Origin: Candidatus Bipolaricaulota bacterium
GTDB lineage: Bacteria > Bipolaricaulota > Bipolaricaulia > RBG-16-55-9 > DRXL01
Direction of reading: 5' to 3'
Length of the DNA: 38,190 nucleotides
Assembly (NCBI GenBank): GCA_026414955.1
Contig: JAOAIA010000003.1
Coordinates: 1 to 38,190 of the forward strand
The position numbers and the translations under genes were made by a program. This document shows, one piece after another, positions 31,250-38,190 of the stretch; position 1 is the stretch's first letter, and every line of letters begins with the position of its first letter. The notes under the pieces are model-generated. The model was not told where the DNA came from, searched no databases, and was given only the letters and a program-made list of their open reading frames with translations.

Positions 31250-32563
31250 TTAGGTCCTTCGCACGATGAGCTTGCCGTTCTCAATGCGCTCGACGCGCAC
31301 AGACTCGCCGGGCTTGATCGGCTTGTCTACCGCTACTGCGAGCCAATACTCCCCCTGGACGAAGACCATCCCCGTTGGGTTCAGCTCGTCGCGTGCTGTG
31401 CCCACCGCGCCGATCATCCCCTCTTTCCCCGTCGCAATGGGCTTGCGCTGAATGAGCAAGCCCTTCGTGACCATAAATACGAAGAGTGCCGTGATCGTCC
31501 CTACGGTCACAAAGATATTAATGGGAGAGATGCTGAGCGCGGGGGCCTCGAAGCTCTCGATATCAAACAGCATAAACGACCCGATCAAGAGCGAGATCAC
31601 CCCGCCAATCGTGAGTGCTAAGTGTGTCGAGGCAAAGATATCAATCACCATCAAGGTTGCTCCCAGGAGGATGAACGCTAGCCCCGCAACGTTGAGCGGC
31701 AAGACCTGCAAGCCCAGCAGGGCTAGCAGCAGACAGATCGCACCGCCAATGCCGACGCCAAAGCCGGGGGTGAAGAACTCCGCAATGAGCGCGTAAATCC
31801 CGATGGTCAAGAGCAAGTAGACGACGTTGGGATCGGCTAAGTAACTCATGACTTGCTCTTTGAAGTTACGCTCGTAAGTTGTGAGGGGCACCCCAGACGT
31901 TCGCAAGCGGATCGTCTGGCCGTCGCGCTGCAACTCATAGCCATCAAGACGAGCCAGCAGCTCCTCACGGCTGTTGGCGATCAGATTGATGATATTATTC
32001 TCTAAGGCTTCGCGAGCTGTGAGCGACTTGCCCTCGAACACGAACTTTTCCGCCCACTCTTTGGAGCGCCCGCGCTTCTCGGCGATCTTGCGCGCTTCGG
32101 AAGCGACGAACTCCACGATCTTCTTGCGGGCGGAGTCGTCTTCATCAGGCTGCTGGCCCTCGCTGGGGGCCAGCGAGACGGGAGTCGAAGAGCCGATATT
32201 GGTGCCCTCGGCCATCGCAGCGATATCCGCGGCCATCGTGATAAACGCGCCCGCAGATGCTGCGCGTGCTCCCCCCGGCCCCACCCAGACTACTATCGGG
32301 ATGGGGGAGTTCAAGATCGCGCTGACCATGTCTTTGGTAGATTCTAAAAGCCCGCCGGGGGTGTCCAAGCGAATGATCAAGAGCGAAGCAGCGTCGCGGT
32401 GCGCTTCGCTGATGACGCGCAGCAGAAAGTCTTTGGTGATGGGATTGATCGAGCTAGCAAGTTCGGTATAGGCGATCAATGGAGCAGTAGCTTGAGGCTG
32501 GCCCACTGTGAGAGCCGCTCCCAAGCCGAGCGAGAAGATCGCAATTGTCCATCGGTGGCGCAT
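31250..32563 (-). CDS. nfeD: NfeD/ClpP-class membrane serine protease
   Basis: The 437-residue protein is a long-form NfeD. It has a signal peptide (about 1-25), then a ClpP-like protease domain (about 30-225) with the probable nucleophile Ser103 (GGARAASAGAFI) and a lysine base near 148-149 (ARKKIVEF). Five to six membrane helices (about 245-390) and a C-terminal OB-fold (about 390-437, GTARDELNPTGMVFVQGEYW) follow. Archaeal PH1510 of this family cleaves stomatin; in bacteria nfeD often sits next to a stomatin/flotillin gene, which is absent here. The ATG at 32563 lies only 4 nt after the CCA end of tmRNA and has no Shine-Dalgarno, yet it starts directly with the signal peptide. Confidence 0.9.
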   Translation of the reverse strand: MRHRWTIAIFSLGLGAALTVGQPQATAPLIAYTELASSINPITKDFLLRVISEAHRDAASLLIIRLDTPGGLLESTKDMVSAILNSPIPIVVWVGPGGARAASAGAFITMAADIAAMAEGTNIGSSTPVSLAPSEGQQPDEDDSARKKIVEFVASEARKIAEKRGRSKEWAEKFVFEGKSLTAREALENNIINLIANSREELLARLDGYELQRDGQTIRLRTSGVPLTTYERNFKEQVMSYLADPNVVYLLLTIGIYALIAEFFTPGFGVGIGGAICLLLALLGLQVLPLNVAGLAFILLGATLMVIDIFASTHLALTIGGVISLLIGSFMLFDIESFEAPALSISPINIFVTVGTITALFVFMVTKGLLIQRKPIATGKEGMIGAVGTARDELNPTGMVFVQGEYWLAVAVDKPIKPGESVRVERIENGKLIVRRT

Positions 32564-32567
32564 AGAC

Positions 32568-32926
32568 TGGTGGAGGTGGCGGGAATCGAACCCGCGTCCG
32601 GAGATGCTTTCGTTTGGCTTCTACAGGCTTAGTCCGGTGTTTTCGTTTAAGATCGGCCGCTCCCACCGAACAGGATCGTCCGATCCGAGCCCCATTTGAA
32701 GATTCCCACGCGCCCCGGAGCCGCGCGCGCGGTCAGCCCGTCTCGTCGGTCCCTCATGCGAGCCGACGGGCTAAGCCCTCATGAGAGATGCCTCTCTCTA
32801 GTTCAGAGAGGCAGTGGCGTAAGCAAAAGAGTTGGCACTTCTGGTGCCTTCGACCGTTTTTGGGAGGTGGCCGCAACTCCGCCTGCGACCGCCCTGCCGC
32901 ATCCCCGTCGAATCCAGTGCACCCCC
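32568..32926 (-). ncRNA. ssrA: Transfer-messenger RNA (tmRNA)
   Basis: tmRNA rescues stalled ribosomes by trans-translation. The 359-nt gene has the conserved 5' end GGGGGTGCACTGGATTCGAC (tRNA-like D-arm region) and the 3' end with T-arm GGGTTCGATTCCC and encoded CCA. The seven-pair acceptor stem (GGGGGUG/CACCUCC) includes G3-U, the alanyl-tRNA synthetase identity pair. Between them is a pseudoknot-rich body. The tag frame begins best at GCC (32783) and reads ANSFAYATASLN followed by UAG, set in the usual hairpin region. It lacks the common ALAA ending. It has its own strong promoter upstream, and the nfeD start follows after 4 nt. Confidence 0.96.
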
Positions 32927-32959
32927 ATCTGTCAAAGACCATGCGCGCTGCGCATTCTT

Positions 32960-32987
32960 ATTATAGCAAAGAGTCGTGAGGTTTCAA
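32960..32987 (-). promoter_or_regulatory. Promoter of tmRNA
   Basis: On the - strand TTGAAA (complement of 32982-32987), 16 nt, then a perfect TATAAT (complement of 32960-32965) with TGC before it (extended -10). Transcription should start near 32953, leaving a precursor leader of about 27 nt. That leader contains a palindrome ATGCGC-GCT-GCGCAT (32941-32955). Confidence 0.75.
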
Positions 32988-33189
32988 AATGCAGCGAGCA
33001 GGGTATTCATCGCAATTTCCCCCTGGTTGTAAACCTCTCTTGTCTTGCGCGCGTTCCCGTCCCCGCCTGGGATGATGATCCTGCGCACGGCTAAGGATTC
33101 TGAGGTACGGCAAGTCCCCGACGCTGCGCGAGCTATAATGCTGAGTTTGCATAGCTGTCACCCTCAGCTTAAAATAAAATCGTTCATCT
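32988..33189. other. Intergenic region between tmRNA promoter and dnaJ end
   Basis: No gene is seen. A possible hairpin GCTGAG ... CTCAGC (33140-33169) lies after dnaJ and could stop the heat-shock transcript, though no T-tract follows. A TATAAT on the + strand (33135-33140) has no gene downstream in that direction. Confidence 0.35.
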
Positions 33190-34281
33190 CTACAGCTCTT
33201 CCTCCAGTTGTTTCAGCAACTCCTGCGCCCGGCGCGATAAGCCCTTGGGGACTTGAACTTTCACCGTAACGTATTGGTCGCCCTTGCCCCAGCCCTGCAA
33301 GTGCGGAATCCCCTTCCCAGAGAGCTTAAATCGCTCTCCCGCTTGCGTCCCCGCTGGGATCGTCAGCTCTTCTTCGCCGTAGAGCGTGGGAACTTTGACG
33401 CGCGCCCCAAGAGCAGCTTGCGTGAACTTAATCGGCAGCTCAACGTAAATATCGTCGCCCTGGCGCTGAAAGATCGGATGCGGACGTACTTCGACGGTGA
33501 TATAGAGATCACCCGGCGACCCCCCTTCCAGTCCGGCATTGCCCTCGCCTGCTAGGCGCAACCGAGACCCCGTATCTACCCCCGGCGGAATCTTCACCGA
33601 TAATTGGCTCTCCGTCTTCACTCGCCCAGAGCCGTGACACCGCCGACATGGGTGCTCTATGATCTCGCCCGTGCCGCCGCAGCGCCCGCACGTGCGAATG
33701 TTCACAAAGCTCCCCAAGAGCGTCTGCTGACGGTATTGAATCTCCCCGCGCCCACGACAATCCGGGCAGACCGTGCGCTGCGTCCCCGGCTCAACCCCCG
33801 TCCCCCTGCAGACGTCACAGACAGTGTATCTGGGCACGGTGAGCTTCATCTGGGCTCCAAACGCTGCGTCTTCGAGATTAATTCTCAAACGATACTCCAA
33901 GTCTTCGCCGCGTTGGGCGCGGCTGCGCCGCCGGTCGCGCGTGGTGCGTGTGCGCAGCCCCTCGCCAAAGAACATATCGAAAATATCTTCCCACGCCGAG
34001 CCGAACCCGAACTCCTCAAACGCCTCGCGTGCCCGACGGAAATCGCGCAGATCAAAGTCGAAGCGTTGCTCCGGCCCGACATGCCCGAAGCGATCATACT
34101 GGGCGCGCTTGTCGGGATCGCTCAGGACTTCATAGGCTTCGGCAGCTTCTTTGAACTTTTCTGGGTCGCCGCCCTTGTCAGGATGATATTTCTTTGCAAG
34201 CTGCCGAAACGCTTTCTTGATCTCGTCTTGTGAGGCATCCCGCGAGACGCCTAAGATCTCGTAGTAGTCCTTCCTAGCCAT
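33190..34281 (-). CDS. dnaJ: Chaperone protein DnaJ
   Basis: DnaJ is the J-domain co-chaperone that stimulates DnaK ATPase and delivers substrates. The 363-residue protein shows the J domain with HPD at 33-35 (KKYHPDKGG), a short G/F-like linker, four CxxCxGxG zinc repeats (CDVCRGTG, CPDCRGRG, CGRCGGTG, CRRCHGSG) and the C-terminal substrate-binding domains. Type I architecture is complete. It lies 78 nt after dnaK in the hrcA-grpE-dnaK-dnaJ order and has a GGGAG Shine-Dalgarno. Confidence 0.96.
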   Translation of the reverse strand: MARKDYYEILGVSRDASQDEIKKAFRQLAKKYHPDKGGDPEKFKEAAEAYEVLSDPDKRAQYDRFGHVGPEQRFDFDLRDFRRAREAFEEFGFGSAWEDIFDMFFGEGLRTRTTRDRRRSRAQRGEDLEYRLRINLEDAAFGAQMKLTVPRYTVCDVCRGTGVEPGTQRTVCPDCRGRGEIQYRQQTLLGSFVNIRTCGRCGGTGEIIEHPCRRCHGSGRVKTESQLSVKIPPGVDTGSRLRLAGEGNAGLEGGSPGDLYITVEVRPHPIFQRQGDDIYVELPIKFTQAALGARVKVPTLYGEEELTIPAGTQAGERFKLSGKGIPHLQGWGKGDQYVTVKVQVPKGLSRRAQELLKQLEEEL

Positions 34282-34359
34282 GAGAGCTCCCCATTGGAAT
34301 CACGGAGCACACGGACAGAGCCACGGATTACACGGAGACGATCACTTCCGTGCCGTGAT
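34282..34359. repeat. Degenerate CACGGA-rich spacer between dnaK and dnaJ
   Basis: The short spacer contains four CACGGA-type units (ATCACGGAG, ACACGGACA, CCACGGATT, ACACGGAGA at 34297-34342) in the same orientation, then an ACTTCCGTGCC segment in opposite orientation. A resemblance to dispersed CCACGGATTACACGG repeats in other bacterial genomes is from memory. It may fold and weaken read-through into dnaJ. Confidence 0.4.
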
Positions 34360-36213
34360 TCAATCGTCCTTCTTCTCGTACTCGGCGTCAATGTACTTTT
34401 CGCCCTTTCCGTCTGAAGATTGCTGCTCCGAGCTTGGCCCGCCGGCAGCCTGAGCACTACTTGCTTGATAGATCTCGCGCCCAAGCTCTAAGCTGACTTC
34501 TTCAAGCTCTTTCATCGCTTGACGGACCTCAGCGATTGGGGCTGGGCTCTTGAGTTTCTCTCGCAGAGCGTCAGCAGCTCGCTGGATGCGGTCGCGCGTC
34601 GCGGCGCTCACTTTGCTCCCGTGCTCTTTGAGAGCTTTTTCAGCCGCGTAGACCATCTGGTCGGCGCGGTTGCGCGTCTCAACTTCCTCGGCGCGACGGC
34701 GATCCTCTTCTTCGTAGCGCTTGGCGTCCTCTTGCATGCGCTTGATCTCTTCGTCGCTCAGGCGCGACTGCTCTTTAATGACTATACTGGCAGACTTCCC
34801 CGTCGCTTTGTCTTTGGCCGTGACGTGGAGAATGCCGTCCACGTCAATGCTGAACGTCACGTCGATCTGCGGGACGCCGCGCGGCGCCGGCGGAATCCCC
34901 GTGAGCTGGAAGCGCCCCAGAGATTTGTTGTCTGCAGCGAACTTGCGCTCCCCTTGCGTGATGTGAATGTCTACGGTCGTCTGGCCGTCCTCAGCCGTCG
35001 TAAACGTCTTGGTGCGCTCGACGGGGATGGTCGTGTTGCGCTCGATAATCGGGGTCGCGATCCCGCCCAGCGTTTCGATAGAGAGCGTCAGCGGGGTCAC
35101 GTCGAGCAAGACGATCTGGTCCACTTCACCGGCGAGCACACCGCCTTGGATCGCTGCTCCCATCGCCACGACCTCGTCGGGGTTGATCTCTTTGTTGAGC
35201 TTGGCCGAGCCGAACATCTCCGCGACGCGCTCTTGGACTCTGGGCATTCGGGTGCTGCCGCCGACTAAGACGACTTGCTGAATCTGTTTGGGCGAGAGCT
35301 TGGCGTCGCTGAGCGCCTGCTCCACGATTCTCATAGTTCTGTCTACCAAGTCGTCGGTGAGGGCTTGGAACTTCGCACGGGTGAGCTTGCGCTCCAAGTG
35401 CTTCGGCCCACGAGCATCCGCAGCGATATACGGCAGATTGATGATCGTCTCGGTCTTGAACGAGAGTTCTTTCTTGGCGGCTTCAGCCGCGTCCTTGAGG
35501 CGCTGCAGCGCCGACAAGTCTTTCGAGAGATCAATCCCCGTCTCGGCTTTGAACTCCGCGATCAGCCAGTCAATGATGCGCTGATCGAAATCTTTGCCGC
35601 CGAGATAGGTGTCTCCCGAGGTAGACTTCACTTCGAAGACGCCGTCGCCGATATCTAAGATCGTGACATCGAACGTTCCGCCGCCCAAGTCATAGACTAA
35701 AATCGTCTCGTCCTTCTCTTTGTCGAGGCCGTAGGCGAGCGACGCTGCCGTCGGCTCGTTGATAATGCGCTCGACTTCCAGCCCGGCGATCTTGCCCGCG
35801 TCTTTGGTCGCTTGGCGCTGCTGCTGATTGAAATACGCCGGCACCGTAATAACAGCTTTAGTGATCTTGAAGCCAAGCTTCTCTTCGGCGTCCTTCTTCA
35901 GTTTCTGGAGGATCATCGCCGAGATCTCTTCGGGGGAATACTCTCTGGTCGTCCCGCCGGCCGTGATCTTGACGCGATAGTCCGTGCCCATCTTGCGCTT
36001 GATCTCTTGCACGGTGCGCTCAGGGTTGGTGATCGCCTGGCGCTTGGCGAGCGTCCCGATCAAGCGTTCCCCGGTCTCGGTGAACGCCACGACCGAGGGC
36101 GTGATGCGCTCCCCTTCGGCGTTGGTGATGATCTCCGGCTTGCCGCCTTCGACGAGTGCTATCGCAGATTTTGTGGTTCCCAAGTCAATACCCACGATTC
36201 TCTCTTTGGCCAT
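34360..36213 (-). CDS. dnaK: Chaperone protein DnaK (Hsp70)
   Basis: DnaK is the ATP-driven Hsp70 chaperone. The 617-residue protein begins MAKERIVGIDLGTTKSAIAL (phosphate-1 loop). It carries VYDLGGGTFDVTILDIGDG (phosphate-2 region), VVLVGGSTRMPRVQ (adenosine region), the linker VLLDVTPLTLSIET, the peptide-binding beta domain and a C-terminal lid. It ends in a charged tail (DAEYEKKDD). A strong AAAGGAGG Shine-Dalgarno lies before the ATG. It follows grpE after 36 nt; the space is partly occupied by a GC-rich repeat that runs into the grpE 3' end. Confidence 0.98.
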   Translation of the reverse strand: MAKERIVGIDLGTTKSAIALVEGGKPEIITNAEGERITPSVVAFTETGERLIGTLAKRQAITNPERTVQEIKRKMGTDYRVKITAGGTTREYSPEEISAMILQKLKKDAEEKLGFKITKAVITVPAYFNQQQRQATKDAGKIAGLEVERIINEPTAASLAYGLDKEKDETILVYDLGGGTFDVTILDIGDGVFEVKSTSGDTYLGGKDFDQRIIDWLIAEFKAETGIDLSKDLSALQRLKDAAEAAKKELSFKTETIINLPYIAADARGPKHLERKLTRAKFQALTDDLVDRTMRIVEQALSDAKLSPKQIQQVVLVGGSTRMPRVQERVAEMFGSAKLNKEINPDEVVAMGAAIQGGVLAGEVDQIVLLDVTPLTLSIETLGGIATPIIERNTTIPVERTKTFTTAEDGQTTVDIHITQGERKFAADNKSLGRFQLTGIPPAPRGVPQIDVTFSIDVDGILHVTAKDKATGKSASIVIKEQSRLSDEEIKRMQEDAKRYEEEDRRRAEEVETRNRADQMVYAAEKALKEHGSKVSAATRDRIQRAADALREKLKSPAPIAEVRQAMKELEEVSLELGREIYQASSAQAAGGPSSEQQSSDGKGEKYIDAEYEKKDD

Positions 36214-36244
36214 AGCAACCTCCTTTGAAGATTCTGCTTGCTTG

Positions 36245-36306
36245 CCCCCTCACCTCTTGTTGCTCCCCTCTCCCTCGGAGGGGGGAGGGGACGGGGGCGA
36301 GGGTGA
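36245..36306 (-). repeat. GC-rich inverted repeat, family copy B, inside the grpE 3' end
   Basis: On the - strand the repeat reads CCCTCGCCCCCGTCCCC ... GAGGGAGAGGGGAGC ... GGTGAGGG. It aligns along its whole length with copy A at 26980-27038. It encodes the last 19 or so residues of GrpE (ending SEGEGSNKR) and its stop codon. Confidence 0.75.
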
Positions 36307-36825
36307 ATATCTGCTGACTTTGACCTTGCTGGGGCGCAGCACGCGGCCCGCGCGCTGATATCCCCGCTCGAATTCCTCCAAGACTTTGCCGCCAGCTTCG
36401 GTCGTTTCTACCGTGATCAACGCCTCATGAAGTGCGGGATCGAACGTCTCGCCCAGGGCTACGATGGGCTGGACGCCCTTGCTCGCCAAGAACGTATGAA
36501 ACTGGGCGAAGATGCGCTCGACTCCCTCAATAAAAGAGTCTTTATCGTTGTTCTTGTTAAACGTGCGGAACGCGCGCTCGAAGTTATCATAGATGGGCAA
36601 AATCTCTAACAACAGCGCGTCCTCGAGCCGTCGAAAGAGTTCTTCGTTCTCGCGGGCGATGCGCTTCTTGTAGTTCTCAAAATCCGCGTGAACCCGCTGG
36701 AGTCTCTCGACAAGCTCTTTGTTGTGGCGCTCTTTGGCTTCGAGCGCCGCTTTGAGTGCAGCAAGTTCTTGATTTGTCTCTTGGGTTTGAGTCTGCTCCG
36801 TGTTGGTCTCGTCCATAGTGATCAC
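36250..36825 (-). CDS. grpE: Nucleotide exchange factor GrpE, with repeat-derived C-terminus
   Basis: GrpE releases ADP from DnaK and works as a dimer. The 191-residue protein shows an N-terminal Glu/Gln-rich arm, a long coiled coil (about 20-90), the central LEILPIYDNFERAF motif, and the beta-wing domain with FDPALHEALITVETTEAGGKVLEEFERGYQRAGRVLRPSKVKVS, where GrpE proteins usually end. The final YSPSPPSPPPSEGEGSNKR is encoded by a dispersed GC-rich repeat and is not part of the family. The ATG at 36825 overlaps the hrcA stop; ATG 36816 is an alternative. Confidence 0.95.
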   Translation of the reverse strand: MITMDETNTEQTQTQETNQELAALKAALEAKERHNKELVERLQRVHADFENYKKRIARENEELFRRLEDALLLEILPIYDNFERAFRTFNKNNDKDSFIEGVERIFAQFHTFLASKGVQPIVALGETFDPALHEALITVETTEAGGKVLEEFERGYQRAGRVLRPSKVKVSRYSPSPPSPPPSEGEGSNKR

Positions 36826-37850
36826 CTCTGAGCCGTCGCTCGTGAGACGGTCAGGATGGCGCGCAGGCGATTCCCGATATATTGCGTGGTCGAGACGGCC
36901 TTGCTGTAGTCCATGCGCACTGGGCCTAAGACCCCCAGGACGCCATCGTAGCCGTAGTGGAGGCTGATCAAGCTATAGGGGCGCAGCTCGCGCACTGTGT
37001 GCTCTTCGCCGATCACGGTGGTCAACTGGCCGGAGGCGGGCCGCCCTTGGTGGATCGCTTGGATAAATCTATGCTCGTCCTCCAGGAGCATCAGGAGCTT
37101 GCGCGCCTCCTCGATGGCCTCATCCCACGTAAAGACGGTCTTGAGCAGGTGGAGCAGCCCTTCGGTGTAGAGCTGCTGTGTGCTCACGTGGGGAGGGAGC
37201 AACTGTTGCAGCATGAGGCAGGCGTCTTGGGTGACGGGGTCGGCCCAGCCCTCAGGGGAGCTGGCCTGAAGCTGCTCGCAGATAAGCCCCAACCGCTGGC
37301 CGCGAAGAGTGCGATTGAGCAAATTGGCGATCTTGTCGAGCTGTTCTTGGGGGAGCGTCGTGGGGATGACGCGCGACTCGACGATCCCTAAATTCGAGAT
37401 GATGACAGCGAGGGCGTGATCTGAAGCCAATTTCACGAGAGTGATCGACTCGAACTCGGTCTGGTCGAGCCGCGGCGCGAGCACGAACCCCAGATGGCCC
37501 GTCAGGCTCGCCAGTAAGAACGCCGTCTGCTTCAGAAGCTCGTCCAATCGCTGTCTTTGGAAGCCGTAGGCCTCCAAGATCGCGTGCTGTTCTTTGCGGG
37601 CCAGCTCGCTCAGCTCCAGGAGCCAGTCCACGAAGAAGCGATAGCCCTTGGCCGTGGGGATGCGCCCCGAAGAACTCCACGCTTTTGTAATATAGCCGTG
37701 CTTTTCGAGATATTTCATCTCATTGCGAATCGTGGCGGAGCTGACCGACAGCCCGTATTTCTCTAAGATCGTTTGGGAGCTGACGGCCTTGCCCGTACGG
37801 ATATAGTGATCCACGATTTCTTTGAGAATCAATCGCTTCCGCGCGTCCAT
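36822..37850 (-). CDS. hrcA: Heat-inducible transcription repressor HrcA
   Basis: HrcA binds the CIRCE operator and represses chaperone operons until heat or unfolded protein titrates GroEL. The 342-residue protein begins DARKRLILKEIVDHYIRTGKAVSSQTILEKYGLSVSSATIRNEMKYLEKHGYI, the winged-helix DNA-binding domain. The effector domain follows, with inserted GAF-like parts, ending VLGPVRMDYSKAVSTTQYIGNRL. I place the start at ATG 37850 (AAGGTG upstream); a TTG at 37856 is possible. It overlaps grpE by 4 nt. A CIRCE-like site next to its start codon indicates autorepression. Confidence 0.96.
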   Translation of the reverse strand: MDARKRLILKEIVDHYIRTGKAVSSQTILEKYGLSVSSATIRNEMKYLEKHGYITKAWSSSGRIPTAKGYRFFVDWLLELSELARKEQHAILEAYGFQRQRLDELLKQTAFLLASLTGHLGFVLAPRLDQTEFESITLVKLASDHALAVIISNLGIVESRVIPTTLPQEQLDKIANLLNRTLRGQRLGLICEQLQASSPEGWADPVTQDACLMLQQLLPPHVSTQQLYTEGLLHLLKTVFTWDEAIEEARKLLMLLEDEHRFIQAIHQGRPASGQLTTVIGEEHTVRELRPYSLISLHYGYDGVLGVLGPVRMDYSKAVSTTQYIGNRLRAILTVSRATAQR

Positions 37851-37876
37851 TAGCAATCACCTTGTGAGTCTGCTAA
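37850..37876 (-). promoter_or_regulatory. CIRCE operator (HrcA binding site)
   Basis: TTAGCAATC, 9 nt, GTCTGCTAA forms an inverted repeat that matches the CIRCE consensus TTAGCACTC-N9-GAGTGCTAA with three mismatches and exact spacing. It covers the region from the transcription start to the hrcA ATG, so a bound HrcA would block initiation. Confidence 0.82.
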
Positions 37877-37879
37877 GCA

Positions 37880-37908
37880 ATGATACCAAAGCCGGGGGAG
37901 TTTGTCAA
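37880..37908 (-). promoter_or_regulatory. Promoter of the hrcA-grpE-dnaK-dnaJ operon
   Basis: On the - strand a perfect -35 TTGACA (complement of 37903-37908), 17 nt, then TATCAT (complement of 37880-37885). The predicted start near 37873 lies inside CIRCE, and the leader is about 23 nt. Confidence 0.82.
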
Positions 37909-37970
37909 CTGGGCGGGCGAGGGCGATTTTTGCTAAGATAGAAAAACAAATTTCGGAAGGATGAAGACCC

Positions 37971-38190
37971 ATGGGAAACGGGAGGGTCGTCTCGATACAC
38001 ATAACAGAGCAAGCTGGTGGACCGATGAAGTTTGTATCAGAAGTGCGCGCGATAGCGGGTCGGGGCTTAGAGGGGGATCGCTATTTTCTGAAGACGGGGA
38101 CGTATTCTCACAAGCCCGGGCCGGATCGCGAGGTGACGCTGATCGAGATCGAGGCGATTGAAGCATTAGAGCGCGACTATGGAGTCAAGC
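37971..38190 (+). CDS. MOSC-domain protein, 3' end beyond window
   Basis: Seventy-three codons are visible from ATG 37971, preceded by GGAAGG. They begin MGNGRVVSIHITEQAGGPM and contain the MOSC pattern AIAGRGLEGDRYF, TGTYSHKPG and REVTLIEIEAIEAL. MOSC domains are beta-strand-rich and act on sulfur carried by pyridoxal or molybdenum cofactor enzymes; the small stand-alone type is usually about 150-180 residues. The conserved cysteine expected near the C-terminus is outside the window, so activity cannot be judged. It diverges from the heat-shock operon; a TGC-TAAGAT extended -10 at 37931-37939 may serve it. Confidence 0.88.
   Translation, partial: MGNGRVVSIHITEQAGGPMKFVSEVRAIAGRGLEGDRYFLKTGTYSHKPGPDREVTLIEIEAIEALERDYGVK

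Noticed and set aside
34519..35268. Open frame of about 249 codons on the + strand opposite dnaK
   Set aside because: It mirrors the dnaK coding sequence in a biased genome and has no independent start signal or motif.

Overview
The window is a gene-dense, chromosomal-looking stretch of about 38 kb with moderately high GC. It comes from an aerobic, diderm bacterium. An outer membrane is shown by a BamA/Omp85 protein ending in Phe and an OmpH/Skp-like protein, aerobic life by a complete heme-copper cytochrome c oxidase cluster with heme A synthesis, and a bacterial cell by tmRNA, HrcA/CIRCE, MurD, FabZ and the MEP-pathway kinase IspE. No rRNA or other taxonomic marker is present. The gene content would fit a deep-branching uncultivated phylum, for example Bipolaricaulota/Acetothermia-like, but that is a guess.

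Layout. 1-3444 (-): HerA-type ATPase, a translationally coupled small coiled-coil protein, and an M3 oligoendopeptidase cut by the window edge. 3495-13397 (+): ispE, nadE, comM, then an envelope/lipid block bamA-ompH-fabZ, a glutamate formimidoyltransferase, murD and a tiny zinc-ribbon protein. 13521-14675 (-): a predicted periplasmic coiled-coil rod with a C-terminal membrane anchor. 14849-21493 (-): cytochrome oxidase operon ctaC-ctaD-two subunit III genes-subunit IV-small ORF-ctaA-ctaB-DUF420, behind a near-consensus promoter. 21588-23172: a decayed beta-helix fragment, an unrecognised small gene and a UPF0173 metallo-beta-lactamase-fold hydrolase. 23447-26956 (+): class II ribonucleotide reductase carrying a 392-residue homing intein at its conserved redox cysteine. 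27062-28461 (+): mutM and an AbrB/RelE-type toxin-antitoxin pair. 28472-32926 (-): tmRNA, then an NfeD-type membrane protease 4 nt downstream, a membrane-anchored protein resembling the prodomain of the next gene, and that gene, a secreted subtilase. 33190-37908 (-): heat-shock operon hrcA-grpE-dnaK-dnaJ with a strong promoter and a CIRCE operator. 37971-end (+): start of a MOSC-domain gene.

Two dispersed palindromic repeat families are visible: short hairpins with a TGAA loop, and a CCCTCACCCC/GGGGTGAGGG inverted repeat. One copy of each is read into protein, forming the N-terminus of the small oxidase-cluster ORF and the C-terminus of GrpE. Several genes (ispE, nadE, murD, the zinc-ribbon gene) have a -10-like hexamer 6-7 nt before the start codon and no Shine-Dalgarno, which suggests leaderless transcripts beside ordinary SD-led genes.

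The most original signals are the subtilase with its free-standing prodomain-like partner, the tmRNA-nfeD junction with an atypical tag reading frame, the orphan zinc ribbon resembling the ribonucleotide reductase tail, and the repeats captured inside coding sequence.
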